Shown here piece by piece: positions 31,770 to 42,498 of a stretch of 64,000 nt of DNA (its first letter is position 1; each line of letters begins with the position of its first letter). Below the pieces are notes generated by a model, which was given only the letters and a program-made list of their open reading frames with translations, was not told the DNA's origin and did no database searches. The DNA comes from Hormiphora californensis (taxonomy: Eukaryota > Ctenophora > Tentaculata > Cydippida > Pleurobrachiidae). The stretch covers positions 7,600,487 to 7,664,486 of the forward strand of contig CM035354.1 in NCBI GenBank assembly GCA_020137815.1, read 5' to 3'. The translations under genes were made by a program, and so were the position numbers.

Positions 31770-34316
31770 CAATTTGGGTGCATAAGGACCTCTCAGTCCT
31801 CAGACTAACTATTATAAGTGAAGAAGCTAGCCGTCCCCCTCCTGAATTCCTGGTCCTTAGCCAAATCGCATGTATTAAATCTAACCCGGCTTATTAGGGG
31901 GTATGTATAATACCGTATAACCGAGATAGCCCGGATAGCCCGGATAATAGATACTTTCAGGAAAGCCATTCCAGCCTATACGAGATGAAACACTCCGGCA
32001 ATCAAGCCCAGATGACTCGATTAACACAAATAGATCAGATAACTAAGTCCAGATATTCTGGATTGTCCTCTGGGCTATCCTGAAAGTATCTATTATCCGG
32101 GTTATTCGAGCTATCTGGGTTATCCGGGATTATACATACCCCCTAATCATTCACCCGAGTGAGATAGAGAAGATATAGTCTTGATAACACAATGTATTTT
32201 CAGGTCTGGATCTAAAAACTGAGGAAGGTGCGTCAGCCGTGGAGACTCGAGTTCTAAAGGGCTGCCTCAGATTGGGTGATCTGGCTAATGGCCTAATTCT
32301 CCGGGGTGATTTCGATTTGGATATGCTGGTGTTCTGCACTGATAAACCAACTAAATACATGCTACAGAATGTCATGACAAAGTTCGAGGAATTGCTCACG
32401 GTAATTGAGAGATAAAGATAACATGCCAATTTAACATCTGGACAACTAATATTTTTTGCAACTTGTATCATTATTATGCTTACTTGATACTTCATTCTAT
32501 ACAAACGTACCAAGAATATATCTCACCCAGGAATCCCAAAAGAAAGTACTAGAGGTAAAGTTATCTGACAATAAAGTTGGGTTTACTGTCCATGATAAGG
32601 CTGGTTACCAGGTTACTGTTACTATGAGTAGCAAGGCAATGGAGGAGGAACTGACACCCGCTGCAGTTACCGGTGAGTTAGAGGTGTTGTAATGTAACCG
32701 GTGAGTTAGAGGTGTTGTAATGTAACCGGTGAGTTAGAGGTGTTGTAATGTAACCGGTGAGTTAGAGGTGTTGTAATGTAACCGGTGAGTTAGAGGTGTT
32801 GCCTGTTAAAGATGTGTGATCCAATCAAATATCAATAAATCAAAACTCTTAGTACTTAGTAGAGGGGAGCGACTGAAAAAAGGGGTAACGCAACGAAAAA
32901 AGGGTAATGAGTAATCACAAGTAAAATAACAAAATATTTCAGGTGATATTGCATCTAAAGTTCTGGACAGAACACTCTGCATGAAGGCAGTTCAGGACCT
33001 CAAACACGCACAATGGTTCTCTAAAACCATCTCCACCTGTCCCTCGGCAGGTAAGTTGTGTTTCACGTGATGCCCATATATGGTGTTGTGTGTCACGTGA
33101 TGCCCATATATGGTGTTGTGTGTCACGTGATGCCCATTATGTAATATGGTGTTGTGTGTCACGTGATAGTTCTCTAAATCCATCCTGTCTCTCAGTGATT
33201 GCGCTAAGGATCCTCCACCACCTGCTGAGGAGAGAGGACATGTCACACTGGAGGGATGCCATCTCCAAACGGGCACTTCACGTTATTGTTGGTAGGTGTA
33301 TGTTGCACTGTGCAGATGTGATTTGTCAAATTTTCGAAAATGTCGAAAGTGCCATATTCATACTCTGATCTGGTTTACTCCTTACCATACTATAAGATAT
33401 GTATCTCACAATCAAGTCATATGACCATTTCTCTCTCTCCGCAGGTGAGATTTTAACTGCCGGACGGGGTCGCCGCTACTCTCCTGGTGGCATTATAAGA
33501 CGGGTGATGGAGGTGATTGGAGCGGGTGTTCTGTTCCCCAGTCTAGGAGGTGTCACTCACCCTGCCCTGGAGATATCCTGCCTGAAACCTGATGCATCCC
33601 TGGAAACCGTCCAACGGGTCACCATGGAGGCTCAGGATGCTGTTCGAGCGATAGCTTTCAATCGTGTCCACGAGTTGCTGAATATGGAGCCCGTTCCTGA
33701 TGTGGTACCTGAACCATTACTCCCCTCCCCTGGTGGGCCTCCTGGTGGAGTCCTTGGTTCTGGACCCCCTCGTGGCGGACCCCCTCATGGTGGACCCATG
33801 ATGGGTAGGGGAGGACCGCCCCTGGAGGAAGGGTATGATGGTGCACCTGGGTACCCTGCACCTATGAGGAGGTTCCACCCAGGCCAGATGGGGTATGGAC
33901 CACCACCACCTGGACCAATGTGGGGTGGACCCCGGGGAGGTAGGGGTGGTGGACCTGGGTTCGGGAGAGGAGGTAGAGGAGGAGGAAGGGGTCGTGGCGG
34001 GAGAAAGAGGGGTGGAAAGAGTAAGTCAGAATCAGCGGAAGGATCGACAACAGAAGAGGGTACAGGAGAAAAAGAAGAGGCTGCAGGTAATGAAGGAGAG
34101 GAGAAAACAGGAGAGGGTACTGACGGCAACCCAGCTGCCAATGAGGAATCGATGGAAGTTTCGAAGGAGGAAACTCCCCCGACTCCTGCTGCAGAACCAG
34201 TGGTTGAGAAACCCGATGCGACACCTTCAGAGGAGCTAAAAACTGATACAGAATCGAGAAAGAGAAAATCGGAGGAGGAAGAGGCCAGCGATTCTAAGAA
34301 AGACAAAACTTCTTGA
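26488..34316 (+). CDS. ZFR: ZFR-type zinc-finger / DZF-domain RNA-binding protein, 13 exons
   Basis: RNA-binding splicing/translation regulator of the ZFR/ILF family. Exons: 26488-26733, 27081-27392, 27525-27761, 27846-27912, 28088-28131, 28302-28352, 28474-28695, 29066-29243, 32204-32400, 32531-32672, 32943-33050, 33196-33291, 33445-34316; about 922 aa. N terminus is Tyr/Ala/Gly-rich. Two matrin-type C2H2 fingers follow (YYCELCKISC...HCNGQKH across exons 2-3, and YRCELCEVSC...HMSGAKH). Next is a KE-rich helix, then the nucleotidyltransferase-like DZF domain (IYPEQGELNAIKKLI, LKGCLRLGDLANGLILRGD, AQWFSKT, GEILTAGRGRRYSPGGIIRRV), and a Gly/Arg-rich then acidic tail absent from vertebrate ZFR. 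Exon 1 has a stop at 26593 in the start frame and needs about three +1 skips. Exons 2-13 need none. Confidence 0.9.
28771..28854. repeat. 21-bp tandem repeat, 4 copies
   Basis: CGTCAATGTGACGACGTGAT plus one base, repeated four times with small changes, in a ZFR intron. Each copy contains the inverted pair GACGTGA/TGACG. Confidence 0.9.
29605..31408 (-). pseudogene. Secreted sushi-domain gene nested in a ZFR intron, broken by a transposon
   Basis: On the strand opposite ZFR and wholly inside its 2.96-kb intron. Exon 1 (31354-31408) codes for a signal peptide (MWLFLLIIILPLLAPTTEG). Exon 2 (31272 down to 29876) codes for a domain like the farnesoic-acid O-methyltransferase-type extracellular module (MRYTITYCSGWTHLP, TWTIQKKNTSISIECNGVEV). 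Exon 3 (29605-29795) codes for one sushi/CCP domain with its Cys pattern and Trp, then a stop. Splice phases agree. A 957-bp MITE with an 8-bp duplication sits inside exon 2 and interrupts the reading frame after ECNGV. Removing it restores an unbroken exon, so the lesion is recent. The gene may be intact in other alleles. Confidence 0.75.
30016..30988. mobile_element. hAT-type non-autonomous element (MITE) with target duplication
   Basis: Terminal inverted repeats CCCAGTAGGAAACTT (30024-30038) and AAGTTTCCTACTGGG (30966-30980) are exact. The flanking 8-bp direct repeat ACCCCATT (30016-30023 and 30981-30988) is exact and diagnostic of hAT insertion. Inside are further inverted copies of GGATACCAGCC, a palindrome near 30292-30330, repeats of TGATGACGTCACT, and a tRNA-promoter-like pair (GGTAGCTCAGT near 30475, AGTTCAAATC near 30530). 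It has no transposase. Confidence 0.9.
31893..32147. mobile_element. 255-bp inverted-repeat MITE
   Basis: Ends ATTAGGGGGTATGTATAAT and its exact complement, with further inverted matching inside (GATAATAGATACTTTCAGG and complement). It lies in the ZFR intron, 56 bp before the exon 9 acceptor. Confidence 0.8.
32669..32803. repeat. 28-bp tandem repeat of a 5' splice site, 5 copies
   Basis: The end of ZFR exon 10 and its donor (ACCG|GTGAGTTAGAGG) are repeated five times in tandem. Each copy therefore carries an identical potential donor. The unit is 28 bp, so use of a downstream donor would add 28n bases and shift the frame. Confidence 0.9.
33064..33165. repeat. About 30-bp tandem repeat, 3 copies
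   Basis: Unit CACGTGATGCCCATATATGG followed by TGTTGTGTGT, in the ZFR intron between exons 11 and 12. Confidence 0.85.
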
Positions 34317-34399
34317 TCATAGTTCATTGTTAGCTTCAACAGCCATTATGTTTTACAATTTACACATATCTTTATTTTCTTCGTGAAAGTTTTAGTTTT

Positions 34400-35956
34400 A
34401 TTTCCTGTTTGGTGTTACTGGATTGGCGTTGGACTGGTTTAGGAGTTACCTAGGATCGAGGAATTTTCAAGTGAACATACGAGGAGAACTTTCAGCGGCT
34501 ATTGCCCTTATCTGTGGGGTTCCACAAGGATCTCTGTTGGGACCGGTTCTTTTTCTACTTTACATTGAGGAATTACAGGATATTGCCCGGCCATACGGTT
34601 TGAGCATCAAGCTCTATGCTGATGACTCTCAACTATATGTTAGCCTGATACCGACTGATGCGGATGGATGGAATGTAACGAAGCAGGCAGTGGAGGAGTG
34701 CCTTGGTAACATGAAGAAGTGGATGGTCTCTAACTGGCTAAAGTGTAATGAAGACAAGACAGAGTTTGTCCTCCTTGGGAAATCTAGCTCTTTGGAAAAG
34801 CTCAATTTTGATCCGGTAATAAACTTTGGGGGTACGTCATTAGTACCAATGAGATGCCAAGGACAGACTGGAAAAACACTAGGAGTACTACTTGATGATC
34901 ACCTTACGTTGGAGCGTCAGGTAAATAATGTGAAACGACAATGTGGACTGATGCTGAAGAACCTCTGGCAAGTTAACAAGTGCCTAGACAAGAGTACTAA
35001 GATCCTTCTTGTAAAGCAGTTGGTGATATCAAAGATTGACTATTGTAATATCTTGTACTATGGACTGCCACAACGAATCCTTCAAAATCTACAGAAGACT
35101 CTGAACTCCTGTATACGGTTTGTCTTTAATCTGAATGGTCATCAAGATGATTACATGGAGTATTTCAGAGAGGCTCACATTCTTCCGATACAGCAGAGAT
35201 TAACTTTTAAGGCATGCCTGCTGGCTTACAAGATTGTTCGAGGAACTGCCCCTAGGTACTTGTTGGATCTGGTACCTAGGGATGAGGAATATGGATCACT
35301 GAGGATGACGAGGGCTACAACTGTTCCAGACTTTTTCCGGCTAAAATATCCCAAACTGTCCAGTATCAATGCAAACTCGAAGTTGCGTCGAAGAAGACTT
35401 TCGGTGTTTCTTCCTGACGTATGGAATGATCTCCCCCTTGAGCTCAGATCAGTTCATCCTGTTGATCTGTTTAAGACAAGACTAAAGACAAGGTTATTTC
35501 AGGAGGCATTCGGATCTGCTTCAGAGTTGTAATCGGAGGTGTCCTATCCTTCCCCTTTCCCGTGTCGAGCAGACAATTCTAGCATAGCAATTCCTTACTA
35601 TTTCTCTTCCTAGGGCTATTATAGCAGGGGGGCTGCTGATGCAGTTGAGCTGACTTTTGTTTGTAGCATGAGGGCTGCTGGCTCTGTTTCTTTATCCCGA
35701 TTTATAGTCTGTTATTTAATTGCAGCTAACAAGTTGTTTTCCAGAAGTTTATGTGTCCCGTTTATCCTTAGGCTTTTTTCAATTTTTTTGGAGTATATAA
35801 TCAGTAGTTGTGTCTATTTTGTTCTAAGTGAGTCAGGATATTAACAATCTTGGTGTACCGCTCTGAATCTGGGCAGTGTTGGACTCATGTCAATGATCCA
35901 GCCCTGTCTGGACTGAGCGGTATACTAAAAACCCTTTATTATTATTATTATTATTT
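34400..35956 (+). mobile_element. 5'-truncated non-LTR retrotransposon (reverse transcriptase)
   Basis: An intact 369-codon reading frame carries the C-terminal half of a reverse transcriptase: GVPQGSLLGPVLFLLYIEEL, the catalytic YADDSQLYVS, a thumb region (WLKCNEDKTEFVLLG, LGVLLDDHLT) and a conserved C-terminal helix (FRLKYPKL...WNDLP). It ends in a stop, an untranslated tail and an (ATT)n tail at about 35937-35956, as in CR1/jockey-like elements. The endonuclease and fingers are missing. It inserted about 90 bp downstream of the ZFR stop. Reading-frame integrity suggests it is young. Confidence 0.88.
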
Positions 35957-36252
35957 TCAATCGACCGAGAAGGGACCATTTCGGGAAGACATCGTCAGGC
36001 GCGGGCACATGCTTCAAATGGAAGTACACCATTTCGTCATTCTAAAAGCGCGCGTTAAAATTACGCGCAAACTTATTAACGCGGCGCGTCAAACAATCAC
36101 CTGTTCATCTGATCCAAAACTTTTATTTGAAAGCAAAGGCGAGATTTTTTTTCAGGTTTCGCAAAAAAAAATTCAGGTTTCGCAAAAAAAGGTTCCTTGA
36201 ATCTGGTCTCGTTACGAAGTTATTGATCAAACGATGTTTTATAGTCTCTATC

Positions 36253-37005
36253 ATGGCCGACGAAGATAATTTCTCCATCAAAGCGATAGGGAAATTTCGA
36301 AGTTGTTTCTTGACGAAAAATGGAACTCCTCGTCAGCCTAGTGTTTGCCCGTATGCTCGGGGAAGTGTGACAATATCAGTTTTTAACAACCCCAATCATA
36401 GCTTAGAACACATTGAGGATTACTCTCACGTCTGGCTCATCTTTATCTTCCACCTGAATAGTGAGAGCAAGGAAAAAGCCAAGGTTTGCCCTCCTCGATT
36501 GAATGGATCTAAGGTGGGCGTGTTTGCATCTCGGTCACCCCATAGACCAAACAATATTGGAATGAGTTTGGTTCGTGTGGATATGGTAGAGAATGGGACA
36601 TTATTTGTTTCTGGAGCTGATCTAATAGACGGTACCCCGATAATCGATATAAAGCCTTATATCGAGTACTGTGACAAACCGGCTGAGAAATCACGATGTG
36701 CAGAATGGATAACTAACCCACCAACTCCCCCTCTCCAAGTCTCGATAACACCCGATGCTAGACTGCAGATTGAGACTGCTCCACGGAGGTTTCTCCACTC
36801 GCCCGAGGAATTGGAACAGTGTATCAGGGATGTATTGGCAGGTGATCCACGTTCAATATACCGCAAGAAACAGGGAGAGGTGGAATTTAGTTTCCCAATA
36901 GACGCTGTTGATGTGCGTGTTAGGGTATCATTGGATGACTGTGCTACTGTCGTGGATGTTCAACAGACAGATTTTGTGAGGGATTTGTTAAAAGCGAATA
37001 ATTAA
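36253..37005 (+). CDS. TRMO: tRNA (adenine37-N6)-methyltransferase
   Basis: TsaA/YaeB-like family enzyme that methylates N6 of t6A37 in tRNA using S-adenosylmethionine. The 250-aa single-exon protein has the family motifs GKFRSCFLTKNGTPRQPSVC, SHVWLIFIFHLN, VGVFASRSPHRPNNIGMS, DLIDGTPIIDIKPYIEYCD and a C-terminal extension with IYRKKQGEVEFSFPID. Length and order fit metazoan TRMO. The ATG follows TTATAG by 8 nt; the upstream in-frame codons are not conserved. kish-B begins 100 bp after the stop. Confidence 0.93.
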   Translation: MADEDNFSIKAIGKFRSCFLTKNGTPRQPSVCPYARGSVTISVFNNPNHSLEHIEDYSHVWLIFIFHLNSESKEKAKVCPPRLNGSKVGVFASRSPHRPNNIGMSLVRVDMVENGTLFVSGADLIDGTPIIDIKPYIEYCDKPAEKSRCAEWITNPPTPPLQVSITPDARLQIETAPRRFLHSPEELEQCIRDVLAGDPRSIYRKKQGEVEFSFPIDAVDVRVRVSLDDCATVVDVQQTDFVRDLLKANN

Positions 37006-37104
37006 TTATGTGAAACTTTTCAGTTCAGTAAATATTGACAACTAATTTTTTAACTATATTTGGTATTTCCTTAGCAAAGGCTGATGAAAGTATAAGTCTC
37101 AGTG

Positions 37105-37706
37105 ATGGTGAATGGTAAGTTGATACAGACACATACAGAAATGCGTCACAACATGTACATAACAATATATGTTGTGACGTAGTACCCGAGTTATCAGTAT
37201 TATATCACGTTCATTTCTCTCTTACCTTACTTTACTTCTATTGCCCATTTAACATCCCTTCTCTCCAGTTTATTCGTTTGACGGTGTACTGATCTTTGTT
37301 CTACTGTCTATCTGTACATGTGCCTACATCAGGAATGTACCAAAGCTACGTCAGTTTCTTCTCTCTGAAAAGAATGGAATATTCGGTGCTCTATACAAAG
37401 GTACAGGTTTCATCTTGCTTAGCTAGACTGTGTTTCACACGACCCGCGAGGGTTAGAACATAACAAGTTTCATCTGCTTACTCACTAGACATGTTCAATA
37501 GTGTTCTCCCACATGTCGTCTTATAATCCAGATTCCTCACGTATGTTTGTTTGACTCAAGTTATATATTCAGTGCTGTTATTATTCTCCCTCACTTCCTA
37601 TTCCAATTATAATGTTTCCACAGCATCGATAATAGGGACTCGATTACACTGGGCAGTTTCAACAGCGTGTGTTACCATGGCAGTATATCTACTGGTCCTC
37701 AGATGA
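37105..37706 (+). CDS. TMEM167B: Kish-B / TMEM167B small secretory-pathway membrane protein
   Basis: A 74-aa protein in three exons (37105-37114, 37269-37400, 37624-37706) that no single ORF shows. It begins [16 protein letters not shown] and continues [49 protein letters not shown]. Length and motifs match the kish family, with two membrane segments. It functions in the early secretory pathway. Both introns are GT-AG with consistent phases. An acceptor-like CCTTAG lies 30 nt before the ATG. It sits 100 bp after TRMO and 243 bp before the first GPCR. Confidence 0.9.
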
Positions 37707-37948
37707 AGCAGGCCTGACTGAGGGAGAGAGAGATGATACTGTGTGTGGGGGGGCAAGAAAAACAATAACACGTTTTGTTGTGCATGTGTATTCAGTTGGG
37801 GTATAAGCAGAGTTGAAGTGTGTGTTTATTTGCAATCTGTATTAAATCGCATGTTAATATCTTTCGACTTTTAAATTTCATTTTATACCCCCTTTTTATT
37901 GGTAGGTCCCATGAAAAACTCACCAATACCCAATGTCTCCTTTATAGA

Positions 37949-39034
37949 ATGGTAGTGTCAGTCCAGTACTTGTTGGACGAGTTGTTTCCCCCAGCCCCCT
38001 TGACCCCGGCTGCTCATCAGACGTGGCTGAGAAACTGTTCAGACTACCTCCATCCCCTGGATTCTGATGATTGGAGGTGTGGAGCCATCTACTACGCCCG
38101 GAACACATGCGCCATCCTGTCCGCAATTGGATCTATCATTGTGGGGTTTATTATCCTTATCAACAGGAGATACCGTCTAACAGCTGATAGGATGATGCTA
38201 TACCTCCTCCTCCCCTCCCTCCTTGTCTCCTGTGTAACTCTCTACAACAGGATATGTTACGAGGAACTGGGCTGTAAGATAGTGGGCATGTTCATGAACT
38301 TAGGGATTCTTGGGCAGCGACTCACCATGTTGTGCCTAGTGATCAACCTGCTAGTGTTCGAGAAGTTCAACAAGTCACCTAGGTATCTGGAGTTAGGGTA
38401 TATTTCCATCACCATCACAGCCTGCGTGGCCCTCTCTTCCTTCCCCTGGATCACAAACAGCTACGGTCCGGCGGGGGTGTGGTGCTGGATCAAGGGGGAG
38501 ACATCTACTGATAACGAGATGAGATTCGGGTGTTTTTATTTCTGGATGCTCTCTGCCATCCTCGTTGAGATAATCCTCTTCTCCATGCTCCTGTACCGTC
38601 TGTTCAAATCTGTGCCCGCATCCTCTCAGACGAGAGAGAATGCCAGAGTAAGGAGGAAGTACGTGTTCCCGCTGATGAAGTACCCCCTGGTTAATTTTGT
38701 CCTGGCCATCCCTGTCACAACTAACAGGATACAAAACTGGCTAGCTCCGGATGACCCCATTTTCTGGCTGTTCCTTCTCCACTCCATGGTGTACCCTCTT
38801 TGGGGGTTCATTAACGCCGCCGTCTACTTTTTAACCATGACGGCCGAGAATAGGAAGTTGTTCCTCCCCTCTCGGGTATGGGGGAGTCTGAAGGAGTGTT
38901 TTGTGGATTGTAGGAGTTGTGAGAGGGACAGTCTGGTTGAGAATGTTGATGCGGAACCTGGGAGGGTTGGTAGGAATGAGAGGAGTGGAATCAACTCCAG
39001 CCATTACGATTCACAAACGGAGGAGATGAACTGA
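37949..39034 (+). CDS. cAMP-receptor-like seven-helix GPCR 1
   Basis: A 361-aa single-exon receptor with seven hydrophobic segments. It resembles the class E/cAR-type receptors known from Dictyostelium, and the related GPR157 type. Signature features are GPAGVWCWIKG before helix 5, RYLELGYI after helix 3, YPLVNFVLAIPVTTNRIQNW in helix 6 and a helix 7 with YPLWGFINAAVYFL. A conserved Cys lies in the CKIVGMF helix. The Ser-rich cytosolic tail is about 55 residues. The ligand cannot be told from sequence. The ATG is one base after the acceptor-like TTTATAG. Confidence 0.85.
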   Translation: MVVSVQYLLDELFPPAPLTPAAHQTWLRNCSDYLHPLDSDDWRCGAIYYARNTCAILSAIGSIIVGFIILINRRYRLTADRMMLYLLLPSLLVSCVTLYNRICYEELGCKIVGMFMNLGILGQRLTMLCLVINLLVFEKFNKSPRYLELGYISITITACVALSSFPWITNSYGPAGVWCWIKGETSTDNEMRFGCFYFWMLSAILVEIILFSMLLYRLFKSVPASSQTRENARVRRKYVFPLMKYPLVNFVLAIPVTTNRIQNWLAPDDPIFWLFLLHSMVYPLWGFINAAVYFLTMTAENRKLFLPSRVWGSLKECFVDCRSCERDSLVENVDAEPGRVGRNERSGINSSHYDSQTEEMN

Positions 39035-39085
39035 ATGGGACTTTGAATAACGTTTATATTTTGTTGATTTGTATAGTGATTTACC

Positions 39086-40089
39086 TCGACCAAAACGCGG
39101 AGTTTTTACGTCAGCCGACCCGAAACCTGATTAAATTTGGCCACCCGCTGATTTCAGGGCCTCAAAATATGTCAAAATATGTTTAAATTATCATTTGGGG
39201 TCATTTAGACCTTTTAATTACATGTAATTACCCTTTAATTACATGTAATTACTTCCAATTACATGTAATTACTTCCAATTACATTCCAATTACTTCAGTA
39301 CCTCGAGAGCTTTCGAACGCACCCTAGAACACCTTTCTACTCCTTCTAATTGCCGAGTTCAGCATACCCCTTATTTTGACTGTTTTTCGCGTCCTACCCC
39401 TTATAGGTTTGGGTATGGCCATCGCCACACCCCCTATACGTCGCGGGACCTCGAGACCTTTCCAACGAGCCATAGAACACCTCTCTACTACTTCAGGGGG
39501 CTTCAAAACTTTCACTCTAAAAATATCTATGGTTTATGGTTTATGGTTTATGGTTTAGGGGGCTTCAAAACTTTCACTCTAAAAATATCTATGGTTTATG
39601 GTTTATGGTTGATCGACCAAAACGCGGAGTTTTTACGTCAGCCGACCCGAAACCGGATTAAATTTGGCCACCCGCTGATTTCAGGGCCTCCAAATATGTC
39701 AAAATATGTTTAAATTATCATTCTGGGTCATTTAGACATTTTAATTACATGTAATTACCCTTTAATTACATGTAATTACATTTTAATTACATGTAATTAC
39801 TTCCAATTACATTCCAATTACTTCAGCACCTCGAGATCTTTCGAACGCACCCTAGAACACCTTTCTACTCCTTCTAATTGCCGAGTTCTGTATACCCCTT
39901 ATTTTGACTGTTTTTCGCGTCCTACACCTTATGGGTTTGGGTATGGCCATCGCCACACCCCCTATACGTCGCGGGACCTCGAGACCTTTCCAACGAGCCA
40001 TAGAACACCTCTCTACTACTTCAGGGGGCTTCAAAACTTTCACTCTAAAAATATCTATGGTTATGGTTTATGGTTATGGTTTTATGGTT
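39086..40089. repeat. Tandem direct duplication of about 0.5 kb between the two GPCR genes
   Basis: Two copies (39086-39610 and 39612-40089) start TCGACCAAAACGCGGAG and differ by a few substitutions and indels. Each contains an array of the palindrome TAATTACATGTAATTA and ends in TATGGTT repeats. The small ORFs in them are duplicated shadows. Confidence 0.9.
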
Positions 40090-40323
40090 TTTTTTTCATC
40101 TGGTATTAAGGGCCTGTCGGCTCGGCCCCGTTGTTTTAGTTTTAGGGGGGATGTTTTAGGGGGGATGGGTTGAGTTTGGGTTATATTCGGGTCGGGGGGC
40201 CTTACCAGGCCCCGAATTTTGATTTTTTATACTGAATACTTGTTGATTGCTTTGAAATTTGTTTTACGTTTGAATTGTGTAATAAGTTGGTCTGTTTTCA
40301 CACCATTCCTCCCTATATCTAGC

Positions 40324-41346
40324 ATGTCCAACTCCTCCTCCTGGTTAACACTGTGTACTGATGAGACTACTTCTGATACAAGATGCCACACCATCACAGT
40401 CTGCAGAACCATCGCTGCTACATTATCTGTAATCGGCTGCCTGGTTGCCTTCCTTAACATCATCGTGTTTAAAAAGTTTAGATTCTTTACCCAGCGTCTC
40501 GTCCTCTACCTCCTTTGTTCCTGTTTCCTCCTCGCAACCCTCAGCTTCCAGAACCACACTAAATCTGGAGGTTGTTTCTTCAAAGGGTTCCTTAGACAAG
40601 CAGCCGGTCTCTCTCAAAACCTTTGGATTATCTGTATTAACATCCATCTCCTGCTACTGGTGGTTTACAACAAGGACAGACCGAGGTATCTGGAACATGT
40701 TTACCACGGGTGTGTGTGGGGTGTCTGTTTTGTTATGAGTATCATCCCATTTATAGGACACCATTACGGGGATGCGGGTATATGGTGCTGGATCAAGGGG
40801 GACACTGACTACGAGCATGGCCTCCGTGTAGCATGTTACTACTTCTGGCTCATGTTACTGGTGTTCGGGGGAGCTGGGATATACGGGGTGATCATCTACA
40901 ATCTGTGGAGTAGAATTAATAGTTATGATGGGACCTACAATCCTGAGATCGAGAAGGCAAAGGAGAGGCACAGAAAGAGTATTCGACCACTCCTCTTCTA
41001 CCCCATTGTAGATCTTGTCCTGGCTAGTATCTCTACCACTAACCGCATACAAAACTGGGCTAATCCAGGAAACCCCGTCTTTGCGCTCTACCTACTCCAT
41101 GCTATTGTGTCCCCCTTGTGGGGGTTTGCTAATGCTCTCTTGTTTCTGATGAACAGGGACACCCTGAGACAGATGCACCCTGTGGTGTTCTGGAAACAGC
41201 TGAAGCAATGGAGTATTACCACCTTCAACTTCACCAAATCTGTAAATACCCAGCCTAATGTACAGCCGTACACTATTGGAGCGGATCCAACTTCAGTAGT
41301 GGATGAAAGGGAGGAGGGGAGTAGGATGGATATGGAGGATGATTAG
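40324..41346 (+). CDS. cAMP-receptor-like seven-helix GPCR 2
   Basis: A 340-aa paralogue of the upstream receptor, with the same landmarks: GDAGIWCWIKG, RPRYLEHVYHG, YPIVDLVLASISTTNRIQNW, and a last helix with SPLWGFANALLFLM. Differences lie mainly at the N terminus and in the acidic tail. A tandem duplication, since separated by the 0.5-kb repeats, is likely. ATCTAG|C precedes the ATG. The stop overlaps a donor-like TAG|GTGAGC, so the transcript may be spliced on to the acidic ORF at 41912. Confidence 0.85.
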   Translation: MSNSSSWLTLCTDETTSDTRCHTITVCRTIAATLSVIGCLVAFLNIIVFKKFRFFTQRLVLYLLCSCFLLATLSFQNHTKSGGCFFKGFLRQAAGLSQNLWIICINIHLLLLVVYNKDRPRYLEHVYHGCVWGVCFVMSIIPFIGHHYGDAGIWCWIKGDTDYEHGLRVACYYFWLMLLVFGGAGIYGVIIYNLWSRINSYDGTYNPEIEKAKERHRKSIRPLLFYPIVDLVLASISTTNRIQNWANPGNPVFALYLLHAIVSPLWGFANALLFLMNRDTLRQMHPVVFWKQLKQWSITTFNFTKSVNTQPNVQPYTIGADPTSVVDEREEGSRMDMEDD

Positions 41347-41919
41347 GTGAGCTGAGGGGAGTGGGGCTGGTTGCTCGTACTATATCTCTACTGTGGAAAC
41401 TATAAGGACAACACGGCTATACTATGTCATCAATGCGCCATATTAGAATTGTCTAGTAGTATGTTTTAGTTTTCATTTAGCACACTCACACAGACAGAGA
41501 CTATCTTAGTAATTTTTCACACGTGTGGCTGTATATTATGTTTTCCTTGACGTGAATAATTCATACCCCACTTCAGGGAGAAAGACAGATTTAGCCTCAC
41601 AAACACCCACACATACCATTGCCTTTATTTTGCTTTGCTTGTATTTGCGTTTATTTTCCAGAGAGTTCATTTTTTTCAGTTAACTCCTTTTTTGTAATTT
41701 TCATCACAGCATGCTAACTGCTAGCAGATATTTTGTATTATTTTTAGGATATCACTGAACCGTGTGTTTTGTATCGTATTATTTTGTACTTTAATTTTGT
41801 AAACCGTAAGAAAAGTGTAAATCAATCATAATCTAGTTTCTTTTAGAATACCGTTGTGTTTCTTTCATATATCTCTTCCCAACATTTAACCCCACTTCCC
41901 TCCCTTTATAGGACACAAT

Positions 41920-42396
41920 ATGCTGATCTCACCAACATCACACAACCTGTCTTCTCTTGACCAGTACAGAGAAAAGAAAGGAGTAGAGGAAGAGGATGAT
42001 GGTTTCATATCTGATCTGTATGATGAGACTGTATCAGATCCTGAGGATGCCACTGAGGAACACGTGTGTTTCTGTGAGAACAACGAGACCGTTCATGATC
42101 CAGAAGGAGCTACAGAACCATCTGAAAATCTCCAATCGTGCTACCACTTCTGGTCCAAAGCACTGACACCTGGGGATGAGGGGGAGGTAGTTGGGGAGCC
42201 TGACATGACGGTGGAGTCTGGTGAAATGGAGGGTGACGAAGGTGGTTTTAAATCCTGGTCTGAAGTCCTGGTTGTGTTCGATGAAACTGTGGTAGATCCA
42301 GAGGGTGCAACTGAGCCTGATGATGAGGAGATGGAATCATCCTGGTCGGCACTACTACAAGAGGAGACCACACCCGCCACTCCTGCTGTATGCTAA
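41920..42396 (+). CDS. Acidic-repeat protein, possibly a GPCR 2 tail exon
   Basis: A 158-aa ORF that I do not recognise as a known family. Three copies of the motif (D/N)-E-T-V-x-D-P-E-x-A-T-E occur, and the rest is very acidic with Trp-Ser pairs. The same motif occurs once in FKBP8 (DQTVEDPEDATEP), 6 kb away. TTTATAG|GACACAAT precedes the ATG, so the ORF starts an exon. It may be an independent gene. It could also be read from GPCR 2 after splicing at its stop codon, which would need two +1 shifts (GAU-U and UAU-G); that is speculative. Confidence 0.55.
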   Translation: MLISPTSHNLSSLDQYREKKGVEEEDDGFISDLYDETVSDPEDATEEHVCFCENNETVHDPEGATEPSENLQSCYHFWSKALTPGDEGEVVGEPDMTVESGEMEGDEGGFKSWSEVLVVFDETVVDPEGATEPDDEEMESSWSALLQEETTPATPAVC

Positions 42397-42447
42397 GGGA
42401 AAGAAACAATGATTTCAATGGACTAGTGAAGTTGACACTGGGTGAAA

Positions 42448-42498
42448 TCCGACAGGTCAGATAGGCCATAAACAATGTAGCCTATCTGACCTGTCGGA
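42448..42498. repeat. Perfect 19-bp hairpin
   Basis: TCCGACAGGTCAGATAGGC pairs with its exact complement across a 13-base loop, about 50 bp after the acidic ORF stop. It could be an RNA hairpin or a MITE remnant. Confidence 0.75.
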
